A stretch of DNA of 64,000 bases from Brevundimonas sp. UBA5713. GTDB lineage: Bacteria; Pseudomonadota; Alphaproteobacteria; Caulobacterales; Caulobacteraceae. The stretch spans positions 6,433-70,432 of the forward strand of contig NZ_DIGV01000055.1 in NCBI RefSeq assembly GCF_002419815.1, given 5' to 3'. The number at the start of each line of letters is the position of its first letter. Positions within the stretch are counted from its first letter, which is position 1. Of the stretch, positions 27,201 through 38,025 are shown piece after piece. Below the pieces are notes generated by a model that ran no database searches, had not been told where the DNA came from, and worked only from the letters and a program-made list of their open reading frames with translations. The position numbers and the translations under genes are program-made.

Positions 27201-27266
27201 ACCTTCCCGCAGACCTATGACTCCATGGGCCGTTACGTGTTCTTTGGCGTGACTGCGAACTTCTAA
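24261..27266 (+). CDS. TonB-dependent outer-membrane receptor 2
   Basis: About 1001 residues. The signal peptide MAKKHIRGWLLASSVLAGMTA...ATAQ is followed by VADIVVTGSRIRQRN. The plug shows SLRNLGADRTLVLIDGKRMG and VEVLTGGASAVYGSDAVAGVVNFIM, and the barrel ends in GRYVFFGVTANF. I place the start at the TTG at 24261, which has GGAGGG nine bases upstream; the open frame extends to 24216. It is clearly related to receptor 1 but its plug and barrel sequences differ well beyond recent duplication. Eight or so extracellular cysteines occur in pairs, suggesting disulfide-stabilised loops. The ligand is unknown. Confidence 0.93.
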   Translation: MAKKHIRGWLLASSVLAGMTAVAVSAPATAQEAEQASQVADIVVTGSRIRQRNLVTTSPVTQVSAEDIDVQGVTRVEDLVTQLPQAFASQNSTVSNGASGTATVSLRNLGADRTLVLIDGKRMGYGSASDAAADLNQIPGQMVERVEVLTGGASAVYGSDAVAGVVNFIMRKNFEGIEIDASYGFYQHNNDYDGVGNLRQVIEDRGQTSDQFRLPDDDIMVGFSREVNMIMGVNAPDDRGNITLYAGYRKNNKVLQRDYDYSACAIGDPSAAAPNDFTCAGSGTTYPGYFTDFESDGYAYTLDANNNFVDYVGARDAYNYGPINYFQRPDERYTLGTFGHYQVNDKLELYTQLMFSDYRTVAQIAPSGNFFGEFANGFRTTDGKSSMSCATPLLSAQQLGAIQAAGYCAAPTDRFSIFIGRRNVEGGGRQSDLSFQSFRGVIGARGELDEGWSYDFSAQYQRVKEAQIYRNEFSNTRLARALDVVRDGSGNLVCSATLAGLDADCVPYNIFQRDGVTQEALNYLQVPLLSNAWTQQQIVNLSFAVDLGVYGVKSPWANNPVQVAFGSEFRRDSLDLTPDISFTSGDGAGQGGPFLGLSGSNEVIDVYGEAQIPLVEGRAFAEQIALDLAYRHSEYKLGGGTDAWKIGGDWAPTRDIRFRASAQRAVRAPNVIELFTAQGVGLFNMTTGDPCYRGNATYAGDAACIGTNPWQVTPEQSNNASLNSPATQYNVFGGGNPNLAPETSDTYTFGLVFTPSAVPGLNISVDYFDISIEDLISSVGSLNTLQACYDNGLASACERIQRNSNGQLWVGSGQVVNLATNIGGLETSGIDISANYRYDLGDRGSLGFAMTGTWLNELVTDTGLGFSNSVYDCSGFFGSQCGTPNPEWRHRFRVDYSPNDVFTINGTWRHISEVEQAILAADGSLNNASGIDRIWDAQNYFDISATWRMRDNVTLRAGVNNVLDRDPPISPAASTDGNGNTFPQTYDSMGRYVFFGVTANF

Positions 27267-27294
27267 GCATGTGCTGAAGTTAGATTGTGTCGAG

Positions 27295-27323
27295 AATGGC
27301 GGTCCCTCGCGGGCCGCCATTTT
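27295..27323. terminator. Rho-independent terminator after TonB receptor 2
   Basis: AATGGCGG and CCGCCATT arms, extended by CCC/GGG around a TCGC loop, followed by TTTCG. It lies 29 bases past the receptor stop. Confidence 0.85.
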
Positions 27324-27730
27324 CGTTGGGAGCCGTGTGCCAGTGCCCGCATTAGGGCTAGAGACGGCCTACACGGGATTTGTATCCCAATGTTCTATTT
27401 GGAATGGAGGATCGCAAGCTGCATTATCCATGAAAAATTTTATTGACTTAACGCCGGTAATAGACCTCAACGGCGCAAGACTCTTGCTCGTCAGCTTTTA
27501 GGGCAATGCTCAGACAACTGATTTACATGACAAAATTTCGTCGTGATCAGAAAACCTAAAAACTAGATTGCTTTTTGTTAATGTGACGAAAAAGCGACTA
27601 AAATGTGCGCGGTGATATCGTGCGGGCGTTCCCGGTGGCAAGGCGCGACATTCTGTCCTCAATATAGGTGCGCTGCAGCATAGGGGCTGAGGCGAATCTT
27701 GGGCCGTAAGGGCCTTTTGGAGGGATATGA
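27324..27730. other. Non-coding gap before TonB receptor 3
   Basis: About 400 bases of lower GC content with no convincing gene: only short open frames with poor codon bias. It presumably holds the receptor 3 promoter. The last bases, TTTTGGAGGGATATGA, are the ribosome-binding site and closely resemble the one of receptor 2 (GGAGGGATAT). Confidence 0.5.
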
Positions 27731-30700
27731 ATGGCGGGGATGAAAGCATTTAAGCAGAGAATGATGGGCACGACCCTGTTGGGCAGTGCGCTCATGGCGG
27801 CGGGGATTGCGGCACCGTTGGTAGCGATTTCGATGCCGACAGTTGCCGTGGCTCAGGCACAGTCTGGCTCGCTTCGTGTGGCCATCACGGGCGAGGGCGG
27901 TGCAGTTGTGTCCGGGGCGACGGTAGTCGTGAGCTCACCAGACAGTCTGTTGACCCGCACCGGCGTAACCGGTGCTGATGGTCGTGTCCGTATCTCGGGT
28001 CTGGACCCGGCGACCAACTATACGGTCGCTGTCACCGCAGATGGCTATTCGCCATACTCCGCTTCCAGCGTTGCTGTTGTCAGCGGTCGCGACCTGAGCC
28101 TGACCTATGCGCTCTCTTCCGTTGGCTCCGACACGACACGCGTGGGCGACATTGTCGTGACCGGCCGTTCACTGGCAGCCATCGATACCACCTCGGCCAC
28201 CGTGGCGACGACCCTGACGCTCGGCGTCGTGGAGTCCCTGCCGACCGGCCGTAACTATCAGAGCTATCTGCAACTGGTTCCGGGTGTGAAGCCCGGTAGC
28301 AACCCCTCGTCCAAGTCGGGTGTGAACTCGTCGGTGACGGGCGTGACCGGTTCATCCTCGGACAACATTTACATCCTCGACGGTGTTAATGTGACCGACC
28401 CGGTCACGGGTACGTTCGGCGCCAACTTCAACTCCGAAATCATTCAGGAGCAACAGGTCATTACCGGCGGGGTGCCTGCCGAATATGAAGGTGGCGCGGG
28501 TCTGATCTCGTCCGTGATTACCAAGTCGGGTTCGAACGAGTGGCACGGCTCGCTGAACTATTACTTCCAGAATGACGGTCTGGTCCAAGACGACAAGCAC
28601 GGTGAATCGGCTGGCTTCTCGACCTACGACACCGCCTTTACCCTTGGCGGCCCTATCCTGCGCGACCGCCTGTGGTTCTTTGGTTCGTACCAAAAGAAAT
28701 ACCGTGAAGATGAAGTGACCTTCCCGGGTACAGAAGACGTCCAGCGCGTCGTCACCAACGAAGCCGAATACGGCTTTGCCAAGCTGACCTGGCAGATCAC
28801 CGATGATGATCGTCTGACTGTCAGCTACTTCAACGACCCGACTGAAATCAGCGGCACCTCGAATGCTTCGACGCGCAACTATCGCGACACGTCGCAGGTT
28901 CAGGGCGGTGACAAGTACAAGATCGACTACACCCGCACTTGGGGTGACCTGCTGCTGAATGCCTATTGGTATAAGCATGAGGCCGAACTGACCACGCTGG
29001 CCGCAGACCAGTCGGTGCGCAATAACGTCAACTTCCGTCGTGGCGACACCTACACTTACGAACAAGCCAACATCGGTGGCGCAGGCGCAAATACCGAGCG
29101 CTTCCGTAACCGTGAAGAGTTCGGCCTGAAGCTGGAATATTATCTGGAAACCGGCTTTGGCACCCACACCATCAAGGCGGGATATTCCCAGTCTGAAACG
29201 CAGAGCGTGGTGAACTCGCTGGTACCGGGTGGCGCGACCTATACGTCGCTGGGTTCCCAATACGCAGGCACCACCTTTGACGAGCTTGCCAAGAGCCAGT
29301 TCACTTCGGCGGTATTCAGTGATGATGACCGCGCCCGCATCATTGCAGGCATCGACTCTGCTTCGAACAGAGCTGCCCTATACGGCATCGTTGACGCCGA
29401 CGGTGACGGGGTTCTGACGCCTGAGGAGATCAGCGCGATCACCTTCTCGGATACGGCAGGTAACCCAGGCAGCCAGATCAACGCCTATCGCTCGCTGCGT
29501 GTGGCCGATGGTCCGAATGATGTTCGCAGTGAAGGCAAGGCCCTGTATCTGCAAGATACCTGGACCTACGATAACTGGACCGTCAACGCCGGTATCCGCG
29601 CGGAAGAATGGACCCATGTGGCGTCGAACGGCGAAGAGCTGTTCACCTTCGACTGGGCCGTCGCACCCCGCCTCAGTGTGGTCTATGACCTTCAGGGCGA
29701 TGGCCGCAGCAAGGTCTGGGCCTTCATCGGTCGCTACTACGATCCGCCCCGTAATGACATGACCGGCTTTGCCGGCAGCCTGTCGGGTGCCGTGAACGAA
29801 GAGCAGATCAATATCGGCGGCAACTGGGTGACCTTCCGCACCCGCGGTGGCGCACAGGTTCTGGACTCGATCTTCGCGCCCAGCACCGAGACCCCGTACA
29901 CCGATGAATATGTGCTGGGTTACTCGCGCACGTTCGGCCGCGATATCGGCCTGACGGTGACGGCGACCAAGCGCGCCACGCGCGACATCATGGAAGACTA
30001 CGATCTGGCCGTTTACTCCGATCCAAACGGCAGCGGTGCAGCGGGTAACGCAACGCCGGATTCGAAGTTCTACATTCCGTATGAGTACTTTGGCCTAAGC
30101 GCTGATCAAATTTCGGCGGTCCAAGCGGGCCAAATCAACTACGTTCTAGGTACTCTGCGTGGTGGCAAGCGCGACTATTGGGGTTATGAAATCACCCTGC
30201 AGAAGTTCAAGACCGACAACTGGCAGGCCTCGGCGTCGTACACCTATAACGACGCGCAAGGTAACACCTCGTCGGACTCGAACGCTGGCGTTCAAGGTGA
30301 CTTCATCTACCTTGACCCGCGCGCGCCGAACACCTGGGGTAACACCCCTGGCAACATCAAGCACCTGTTCAAGGCCTACGGCTCATACGAGTTCGATTTC
30401 GGTCTGGAACTGGCCGGTGTGTTCAACTGGAACAGCGGCATCGTCTACACGCCGATCGATTATCTGTACGGCTATGTCGCAGGTCCGCGCGGCCCGGCTT
30501 CGACGGTTGACGGTGTGACCAGCACCTGGCTGCTGCCAGGGTACACCGGCAAGGGCAAAGGTCCGTCGTACTATACCTTCGATGTACGCGCGTCGTATGA
30601 CCTGGACCTCTCCTTCGGGAAGGTTGAACTGTTCCTGGACGTCTTCAACGTCCTGAACAAGCAGTCGGCAACCTCGGTGTTCACCAACCGCGCTGGCAGC

Positions 30701-30778
30701 GCCGACTATGACTTCGGCGAAGCCAACAACTGGGTGGCTCCGCGTCGTGCATACCTCGGCGTACGCTACTCCTTCTAA
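27731..30778 (+). CDS. Oar-like TonB-dependent receptor with an EF-hand loop
   Basis: A 1015-residue outer-membrane receptor. A long signal peptide ends near VAVAQAQ. A carboxypeptidase-regulatory-like beta-sandwich follows (about 45-130; GGAVVSGATVVV...GADGRVRISGLDPATNYTVAV), then VGDIVVTGRS and a plug with LPTGRNYQSYLQLVPGV and ILDGVNVTDP, as in Oar-type receptors, and a barrel ending in RRAYLGVRYSF. Residues 555-566 read DADGDGVLTPEE, a textbook EF-hand calcium loop (positions 1, 3, 5, 7, 12 all suitable), predicted to sit in an extracellular loop. Oar relatives export or import peptides and, in Myxococcus, support development. Ligand unknown. The start has GGAGGGATATGA just upstream. Confidence 0.92.
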   Translation: MAGMKAFKQRMMGTTLLGSALMAAGIAAPLVAISMPTVAVAQAQSGSLRVAITGEGGAVVSGATVVVSSPDSLLTRTGVTGADGRVRISGLDPATNYTVAVTADGYSPYSASSVAVVSGRDLSLTYALSSVGSDTTRVGDIVVTGRSLAAIDTTSATVATTLTLGVVESLPTGRNYQSYLQLVPGVKPGSNPSSKSGVNSSVTGVTGSSSDNIYILDGVNVTDPVTGTFGANFNSEIIQEQQVITGGVPAEYEGGAGLISSVITKSGSNEWHGSLNYYFQNDGLVQDDKHGESAGFSTYDTAFTLGGPILRDRLWFFGSYQKKYREDEVTFPGTEDVQRVVTNEAEYGFAKLTWQITDDDRLTVSYFNDPTEISGTSNASTRNYRDTSQVQGGDKYKIDYTRTWGDLLLNAYWYKHEAELTTLAADQSVRNNVNFRRGDTYTYEQANIGGAGANTERFRNREEFGLKLEYYLETGFGTHTIKAGYSQSETQSVVNSLVPGGATYTSLGSQYAGTTFDELAKSQFTSAVFSDDDRARIIAGIDSASNRAALYGIVDADGDGVLTPEEISAITFSDTAGNPGSQINAYRSLRVADGPNDVRSEGKALYLQDTWTYDNWTVNAGIRAEEWTHVASNGEELFTFDWAVAPRLSVVYDLQGDGRSKVWAFIGRYYDPPRNDMTGFAGSLSGAVNEEQINIGGNWVTFRTRGGAQVLDSIFAPSTETPYTDEYVLGYSRTFGRDIGLTVTATKRATRDIMEDYDLAVYSDPNGSGAAGNATPDSKFYIPYEYFGLSADQISAVQAGQINYVLGTLRGGKRDYWGYEITLQKFKTDNWQASASYTYNDAQGNTSSDSNAGVQGDFIYLDPRAPNTWGNTPGNIKHLFKAYGSYEFDFGLELAGVFNWNSGIVYTPIDYLYGYVAGPRGPASTVDGVTSTWLLPGYTGKGKGPSYYTFDVRASYDLDLSFGKVELFLDVFNVLNKQSATSVFTNRAGSADYDFGEANNWVAPRRAYLGVRYSF

Positions 30779-30786
30779 GGCAAACA

Positions 30787-30822
30787 AAAGCCCTGCCGGA
30801 GTAATCCGGCAGGGCGATTTGT
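30787..30822. terminator. Bidirectional terminator between receptor 3 and metH
   Basis: Arms GCCCTGCCGGA (30790-30800) and TCCGGCAGGGC (30805-30815) with a GTAA loop. A-rich sequence on the left gives TTTTGTTTG on the minus strand, and GATTTGTTTT follows on the plus strand, so it ends both the receptor gene and the long leftward methionine operon. Confidence 0.88.
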
Positions 30823-30843
30823 TTTAGAGAAAAGGCTGCCTGA

Positions 30844-33500
<2,657 letters not shown>

Positions 33501-33501
<1 letters not shown>

Positions 33502-33869
33502 CAGGCGTTTTCCAATTGAGCAAGGCGGCGGACGATGGCGGCGAGGTAGCCCCTGCGGTGGCAGGCGGCGAAATGCCCTTCGCTGAACTTCTCGGAACGC
33601 ACGATATAGGTGGCATAGCCGAGCAGGGTGGCCTGATCGGCGGTGGCAATGGTTTCGATCGAAGGGTTCGGTATCCGCTCACCCTTCAGCATACGGTCAT
33701 AGATGTCGGACGGGCCGCCCAGACCGATAGCGCCCAGCGCCCGTTCCCAGGCGTGGAACACGGGCGCATATTTGGCATAGCTAAAGCCGGTGCCGGTCCG
33801 CTCCCACGTGACGAACTGCTCGTCCGTGGTGGCATCCAGTTCGTCAGCCAGTTCCAGCAGGGCAGACAT
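33501..33869 (-). CDS. Small conserved protein lodged between the two metH halves
   Basis: 122 residues, soluble, largely helical, with no motif I can name. It may belong to the DUF6508 group, but I am not sure of that. Notable stretches are [21 protein letters not shown] and a C-terminal [21 protein letters not shown]. Its ATG overlaps the stop of the homocysteine-methyltransferase part, and its stop overlaps the start of the larger metH part, both as TGATG. This means coupled translation and fixed stoichiometry with both enzyme halves. A role in assembling, reactivating or regulating the split enzyme is attractive but purely positional inference. Confidence 0.8.
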
Positions 33870-34939
33870 CAGGCGACCAGTTCGAACGGTTCCAGTCCCG
33901 ACAGGCGCAAGGCCACGGGGCGCTCGGGGATAGCGCGCGGCGCAACGCCCGCCACTTCCTCGGCAATGTGTTTGATGTGGTCCGGTGTGGTGCCACAGCA
34001 GCCGCCGACAATGTTGACCAGACCCGACTTGGCCCATTCCTCGATGAAGTGGCCGGTTTCGTGCGGCTCTTCGTCATACTGGCCCATGGCATTGGGCAGG
34101 CCCGCGTTCGGATAGGCGGAAACGAGGGTATCGGCCACGCGGCTGAGTTCTGCGATATGCGGGCGCATCAGCTCGGCACCCAGCGCGCAGTTGAAGCCCA
34201 CGGCGAAAGGCTTGGCGTGACGGATGGAGTTCCAGAAGGCCTCTGCCGTCTGGCCGCTAAGCGTGCGGCCCGAGCGGTCGGTGATGGTGCCGGAAATCCA
34301 GATCGGCAGCGGCTCATAGCCCTCGTCCTCAAGGTCTTTAACAGCCTTGATCGCGGCCTTGCAGTTCAGCGTGTCGAAGACGGTTTCGATCAGGAACAGG
34401 TCCACTCCGCCGTCATGCAGAGCCTTGGCCTGCTGTTTGTAGGCCTCATAGACTTCGTCGAAGGAAACGGCGCGGAAGCCGGGGTCGTTCACATCGGGGC
34501 TGAGTGACAGGGTGCGGTTCGTCGGGCCGATGGCACCGGCCACGAAGCGCGGCTTGTGCGGCTCTTTCTCGGTCCAGCGGTCGGCGACCTCGCGCCCGAT
34601 ACGCGCACCTTCATAGTTCAGATCATAGACCGCATCTTCGAGGCCATAATCGGCCTGGGCGATGGTGGTCGAGGAGAAGGTGTTGGTCTCTGAGATATCC
34701 GCGCCAACGCTATAATAGACGTCGTGCAGGCCCGCCACGATGTCGGGGCGGGTCAGGATCAGAAGGTCGTTATTGCCCTTCTGGGGGTGGGAATGGTTGG
34801 CGAAACGCTCACCGCGGAAGTCTTCCTCGGTCAGGCTCTCGCGCTGGATCATCACGCCCCAGCTGCCATCCAGAACCAGTACACGTTCCTTGGCGGCCTT
34901 GTGCAGGGCCGCGATACGTTCGGAGCGGGTCAAAGCCAT
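33869..34939 (-). CDS. metH: Methionine synthase, homocysteine-binding part
   Basis: 356 residues equal to the N-terminal module of full-length MetH. The zinc site is built from the cysteine of GFNCALG and the pair in [11 protein letters not shown], as in homocysteine S-methyltransferases. SETNTFSST and [16 protein letters not shown] are further family stretches. It activates homocysteine as a zinc thiolate to accept the methyl group from the cobalamin carried by the second polypeptide. It lies three bases downstream of metF. Confidence 0.96.
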   Translation of the reverse strand: MALTRSERIAALHKAAKERVLVLDGSWGVMIQRESLTEEDFRGERFANHSHPQKGNNDLLILTRPDIVAGLHDVYYSVGADISETNTFSSTTIAQADYGLEDAVYDLNYEGARIGREVADRWTEKEPHKPRFVAGAIGPTNRTLSLSPDVNDPGFRAVSFDEVYEAYKQQAKALHDGGVDLFLIETVFDTLNCKAAIKAVKDLEDEGYEPLPIWISGTITDRSGRTLSGQTAEAFWNSIRHAKPFAVGFNCALGAELMRPHIAELSRVADTLVSAYPNAGLPNAMGQYDEEPHETGHFIEEWAKSGLVNIVGGCCGTTPDHIKHIAEEVAGVAPRAIPERPVALRLSGLEPFELVA

Positions 34940-34942
34940 AAC

Positions 34943-35887
34943 TCAAGCAGCCTTTTGTTCACGCACGCCCAGAACGCGGCAGATGGCGTAGACCAGATCG
35001 GCGCGGTTCAGGGTGTAGAAGTGGAAATCCTCGAAGCCTTCTTCCTGAAGGCGGGCGCAGGTTTCGGCGGCGACGGAGGCGGCGATCAGCTTGCGCGTTT
35101 CGGGGTCATTATCCAGACCGTCAAAGTGCGCGGCCAACCAGTCGGGCAGGGCGGCACCACAGGCGGCGGTCATGCGCTGAAGACCGGCAAAGTTCGACAC
35201 CGGCATAATGCCGGGGATCAGCTTTATCGTGATGCCCGCGCGGCGGACCTGATCGCGGAAACGCAAGAAAGCATCCAGATCAAAAAAGAACTGGGTAATG
35301 GCGCGGGTCGCACCTGCGTCCTGCTTGGCCTTCAGCACATTCAGATCATGCTCGATGGACGGGCTTTCGGGGTGTTTCTCGGGGTATGCCCCGACAGTAA
35401 TGTCAAAGCCGCCGACCGACTGGATCGCGCGGGACAACTCCGTGGCGTTGGCATAGCCGTCGGCACGGGGCTGATAGACGCCTCCGATGCCGCTGGTACC
35501 GGGCGGATCACCGCGCAGGGCCACGATATGGTCAACGCCGATGGTCTTATAGCCTTCGATCACCTCGTCCACTTCCTCGCGGCTGGCCTCGACGCAGGTC
35601 AGGTGGGCTGCAGGGCGAAGGGTGGTTTCGGTAATGATGCGCTGGACCGTGCGGTGCGTACGCTCGCGCGTCGAGCCGCCCGCGCCATAGGTCACAGACA
35701 CAAACGCGGGGTTCAGCGGCTCCAGACGGCGGATGGCCTTCCACAGATTGGCCTCGGCCTCGTCCGACTTAGGCGGAAAAAACTCGAACGAGACATTGAC
35801 CGGATTCTTGCTGTTGCCGGCGCGGGCGACGGGGCCCAGCGGGCTCAGCAGCAGGGCGCGGGCTTCGGCGAGGGAGGAGGGGGCCAT
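34943..35887 (-). CDS. metF: Methylenetetrahydrofolate reductase
   Basis: A 314-residue FAD enzyme that reduces 5,10-methylene-THF to 5-methyl-THF, the methyl donor for MetH. VSFEFFPPKSDEAE (with the catalytic glutamate), FVSVTYGAGGSTRERT, LTCVEASREEV, ALRGDPPG and TQFFFDLDAFLRF are family motifs. It starts one base after the stop of the ArsR-methyltransferase gene and feeds directly into metH, so this operon joins consecutive steps of the methionine cycle. Confidence 0.96.
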   Translation of the reverse strand: MAPSSLAEARALLLSPLGPVARAGNSKNPVNVSFEFFPPKSDEAEANLWKAIRRLEPLNPAFVSVTYGAGGSTRERTHRTVQRIITETTLRPAAHLTCVEASREEVDEVIEGYKTIGVDHIVALRGDPPGTSGIGGVYQPRADGYANATELSRAIQSVGGFDITVGAYPEKHPESPSIEHDLNVLKAKQDAGATRAITQFFFDLDAFLRFRDQVRRAGITIKLIPGIMPVSNFAGLQRMTAACGAALPDWLAAHFDGLDNDPETRKLIAASVAAETCARLQEEGFEDFHFYTLNRADLVYAICRVLGVREQKAA

Positions 35888-35888
35888 A

Positions 35889-36851
35889 TCAGGCGGTCTT
35901 TCGGGCTTTGTCGGCCGGACGGATGCCGGTCCAGACGTGAACAGTCAGGCCTTCCTTGTCGGGCGGCAGAATGAAGGGCTGTTGCGGGACAAGACCAGCC
36001 TCGGTCAGCCAGCCGTGCACTTCGGCATCATCGAAGCCCAAACGGCGGTGCTGATGCGCCTCGCGCAGGTGTTCGAAATTGTGCGGGGCAAAGTCGACGA
36101 TCAGCAGACGGCCACCAGCCATCACCACGCGCGCGGCCTCGGCAATGGCAGCGGCGGGGTCGTTCAGATAGTGCAGAACCTGATGCACGATCACCAGATC
36201 GGCGCTGCCCACCGGCAAGCGGGTGGAGAAGATGTCGCCGTGGCGCAGTTCCACCTTCTCCAGACCGGCCTTGGTGACATTGGCGCGGGCGATGTTCAGC
36301 ATGTTCTGGCTGAGATCGAGGCCGACCGACATCTTGGCCTTCTTGCCCAGCAAGGTCAGCATGCGGCCCGAACCGGTGCCGAGATCGACAACACGCTCGA
36401 ACGGGCCGGGGCCTGCGGCGCGCATAACGGCGGCCTCGACATCGCTTTCGCAGACATAGAGCGAGCGCATCTGGTCCCACTGGGGCGCGACCTGTTCGAA
36501 ATAACGGGCAGCTTCTTCGGCGCGTTCGGCGCGGACCTCTTCGAGGCGGCGATGGTCGGCTTCGCCTTCGCCATCGTCCAGCATGTCCAATACGGTGTCG
36601 ATCAAGCGGCGGGCCGTCATGTCGTGCGACAGGCGGTAGAAGACCCGCGCCCCATCGGGAAAGCGCTCGATCAGACCGGCGTCAGCCATCAGTTTCAGAT
36701 GGCGCGACACACGCGGCTGGCTTTGGTCCAGCACGCGGGACAGTTCCATGACCGAAAGCTCTTCGGCGGCCAGCAAGGAAAGGATACGCAGGCGCGTCGG
36801 CTCACCCGCGGCGCGGAGAATCTCGACAGTCTGATCAGCGGACAGGTTCAT
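35889..36851 (-). CDS. ArsR-family regulator fused to a SAM-dependent methyltransferase domain
   Basis: 320 residues. The N-terminal winged helix (about 1-90; EPTRLRILSLLAAEELSVMELSRVLDQSQPRVSRHLKLMADAGL) is ArsR-like but lacks metal-binding cysteines. The C-terminal domain has the SAM-binding motif VDLGTGSGRMLTLL and a class I methyltransferase fold. As first gene of the metF-metH operon, with a perfect palindrome just upstream, it most likely represses the operon and senses SAM or S-adenosylhomocysteine through its methyltransferase domain. From memory, ArsR-type methionine-cycle regulators (SahR/SamR) do this in proteobacteria. I chose ATG 36851, since the ATG at 36887 would place the operator inside the gene. 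Confidence 0.88.
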   Translation of the reverse strand: MNLSADQTVEILRAAGEPTRLRILSLLAAEELSVMELSRVLDQSQPRVSRHLKLMADAGLIERFPDGARVFYRLSHDMTARRLIDTVLDMLDDGEGEADHRRLEEVRAERAEEAARYFEQVAPQWDQMRSLYVCESDVEAAVMRAAGPGPFERVVDLGTGSGRMLTLLGKKAKMSVGLDLSQNMLNIARANVTKAGLEKVELRHGDIFSTRLPVGSADLVIVHQVLHYLNDPAAAIAEAARVVMAGGRLLIVDFAPHNFEHLREAHQHRRLGFDDAEVHGWLTEAGLVPQQPFILPPDKEGLTVHVWTGIRPADKARKTA

Positions 36852-36856
36852 GCGCC

Positions 36857-36878
36857 CATATAAAGATATCTTTATATG
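36857..36878. promoter_or_regulatory. Perfect 22-bp palindromic operator of the methionine operon
   Basis: CATATAAAGAT is followed directly by its exact reverse complement, with no spacer. It ends six bases before the ATG of the ArsR-methyltransferase gene and lies where the core promoter or transcription start must be. Length and symmetry suit an ArsR-family dimer. Autoregulation of the whole metF-metH operon is the simplest reading. Confidence 0.8.
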
Positions 36879-36987
36879 ATTATGCAAGGGAAAAACCGTT
36901 TTCCCGCCGCACTAAAGCCGCCCTGCGGCGTGGGAATGCCGCACGGATCGTTCAAAATCGAGCGCTAATAGCGTTAAATGTGAAAAA

Positions 36988-37914
36988 TCAGTCCGAGATC
37001 GGTGTTAGCAGAGGCTGTCCGGCAAAATGAGCGGCCAGATTTTGCAGCGTAAGCACCAACATGGCTTGGACGCCGTGCGTGGTCGCGCCGCCCGCGTGGG
37101 GTGACAGCACCAGATTCGGCACATTGATCCAGCGTTCAGGCGGCGTCGGTTCGGTGGCGTAGACATCCAGTGCGGCTCCACCGATGGCCCCCCTGTGCAG
37201 GGCGGCGATCAGGGCATCTTCATCGACGAGAGACCCGCGCGAGACATTCACCAGAATGCCGTGTGGGCCGATGGCCCTGATGACCTGGTCATCGATCAGG
37301 CCGCGATTGGTTTCATCGGCGCGGCAGGCGACCACCAGAATGTCAGTATCCTTGGCCAGTTGAAGCAAGGATTCCGCGTGTGGCCACGGTGCGTCTTTGG
37401 CGCGCGGGCCCCACCATGAAACCTCCAGATTAAAGGCCTCGGCGCGTTTTGCTACGGCCGCCCCGATGGCACCCAGTCCGACGATGCCCACCTTTTGGCC
37501 TTGCAGCGAGGCAGTGATGTTCCGCTGCTCGAGGCTCCATGTGCCCGACAGCACCTTGAGGTGTCCCGCAACCATTTCACGCCGCGCCGCCAGCACCAGC
37601 CCCATGGCCAGATCGGCCACGTCCTCATGGTTCACATTGGGCGAGTGGCTAAGTTTCAGCCCGCGCGCACGGCACCATTCGACGTCCAGCCCGTCATAGC
37701 CCGCTGTAAAACAGGCCACGAGTTCCAGATTGGGCAGCTTTTCGATCAGCGGCTTGTCCAGTGGCTCTTCGCCCGCCGTGACGATGGCGCGGATGTCGTT
37801 GGCGGCTTCCACGGGCGGGCCTTCCCACAGGCGATAGACGTCAAACTGGGTTTCGAGGAACGGGCTGAGCGGGGCCAGCATCCGTTGCATGATCAGGACG
37901 GCAGGGCGTGTCAT
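36988..37914 (-). CDS. D-isomer-specific 2-hydroxyacid dehydrogenase
   Basis: A 308-residue NAD(P)-dependent reductase of the glyoxylate/hydroxypyruvate reductase type. The dinucleotide loop GIVGLGAIGAAVAKRA is near residues 141-156. The catalytic arginine lies in VNVSRGSLVDE, with a following glutamate and the catalytic histidine in SPHAGG. It is monocistronic. The substrate could be glyoxylate, hydroxypyruvate or a longer 2-keto acid; the sequence does not decide. Confidence 0.9.
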   Translation of the reverse strand: MTRPAVLIMQRMLAPLSPFLETQFDVYRLWEGPPVEAANDIRAIVTAGEEPLDKPLIEKLPNLELVACFTAGYDGLDVEWCRARGLKLSHSPNVNHEDVADLAMGLVLAARREMVAGHLKVLSGTWSLEQRNITASLQGQKVGIVGLGAIGAAVAKRAEAFNLEVSWWGPRAKDAPWPHAESLLQLAKDTDILVVACRADETNRGLIDDQVIRAIGPHGILVNVSRGSLVDEDALIAALHRGAIGGAALDVYATEPTPPERWINVPNLVLSPHAGGATTHGVQAMLVLTLQNLAAHFAGQPLLTPISD

Positions 37915-37969
37915 GCCTCTACACTACCGCTGTTATTCCATCTGGCTATAGCCAATAGAGAACCAAAGA

Positions 37970-38003
37970 AAAACGGCCCCGCCCGTGGTGGGCGAGGCCG
38001 TCT
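37970..38003 (-). terminator. Rho-independent terminator of ettA
   Basis: On the minus strand the stem ACGGCC-CGCCC / GGGCG-GGCCGU (one mismatch) is followed by TTTTTCTTT. It begins about 24 bases past the ettA stop. Confidence 0.85.
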
Positions 38004-38025
38004 ATCATGTCAGCGGAAGATCGGC

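Noticed and set aside
27431..27502. Short open frame in the gap before TonB receptor 3
   Set aside because: 23 codons, AT-rich, poor codon bias, no ribosome-binding site.
20618..30778. Three TonB receptors as a recent tandem array
   Set aside because: Receptor 3 is of a different (Oar-like) class, and receptors 1 and 2 differ throughout plug and barrel, so no recent tandem copying is visible.
36852..36987. SAM or cobalamin riboswitch before the methionine operon
   Set aside because: The space before the start codon is taken by the exact palindrome and is too short and AT-rich for either aptamer.
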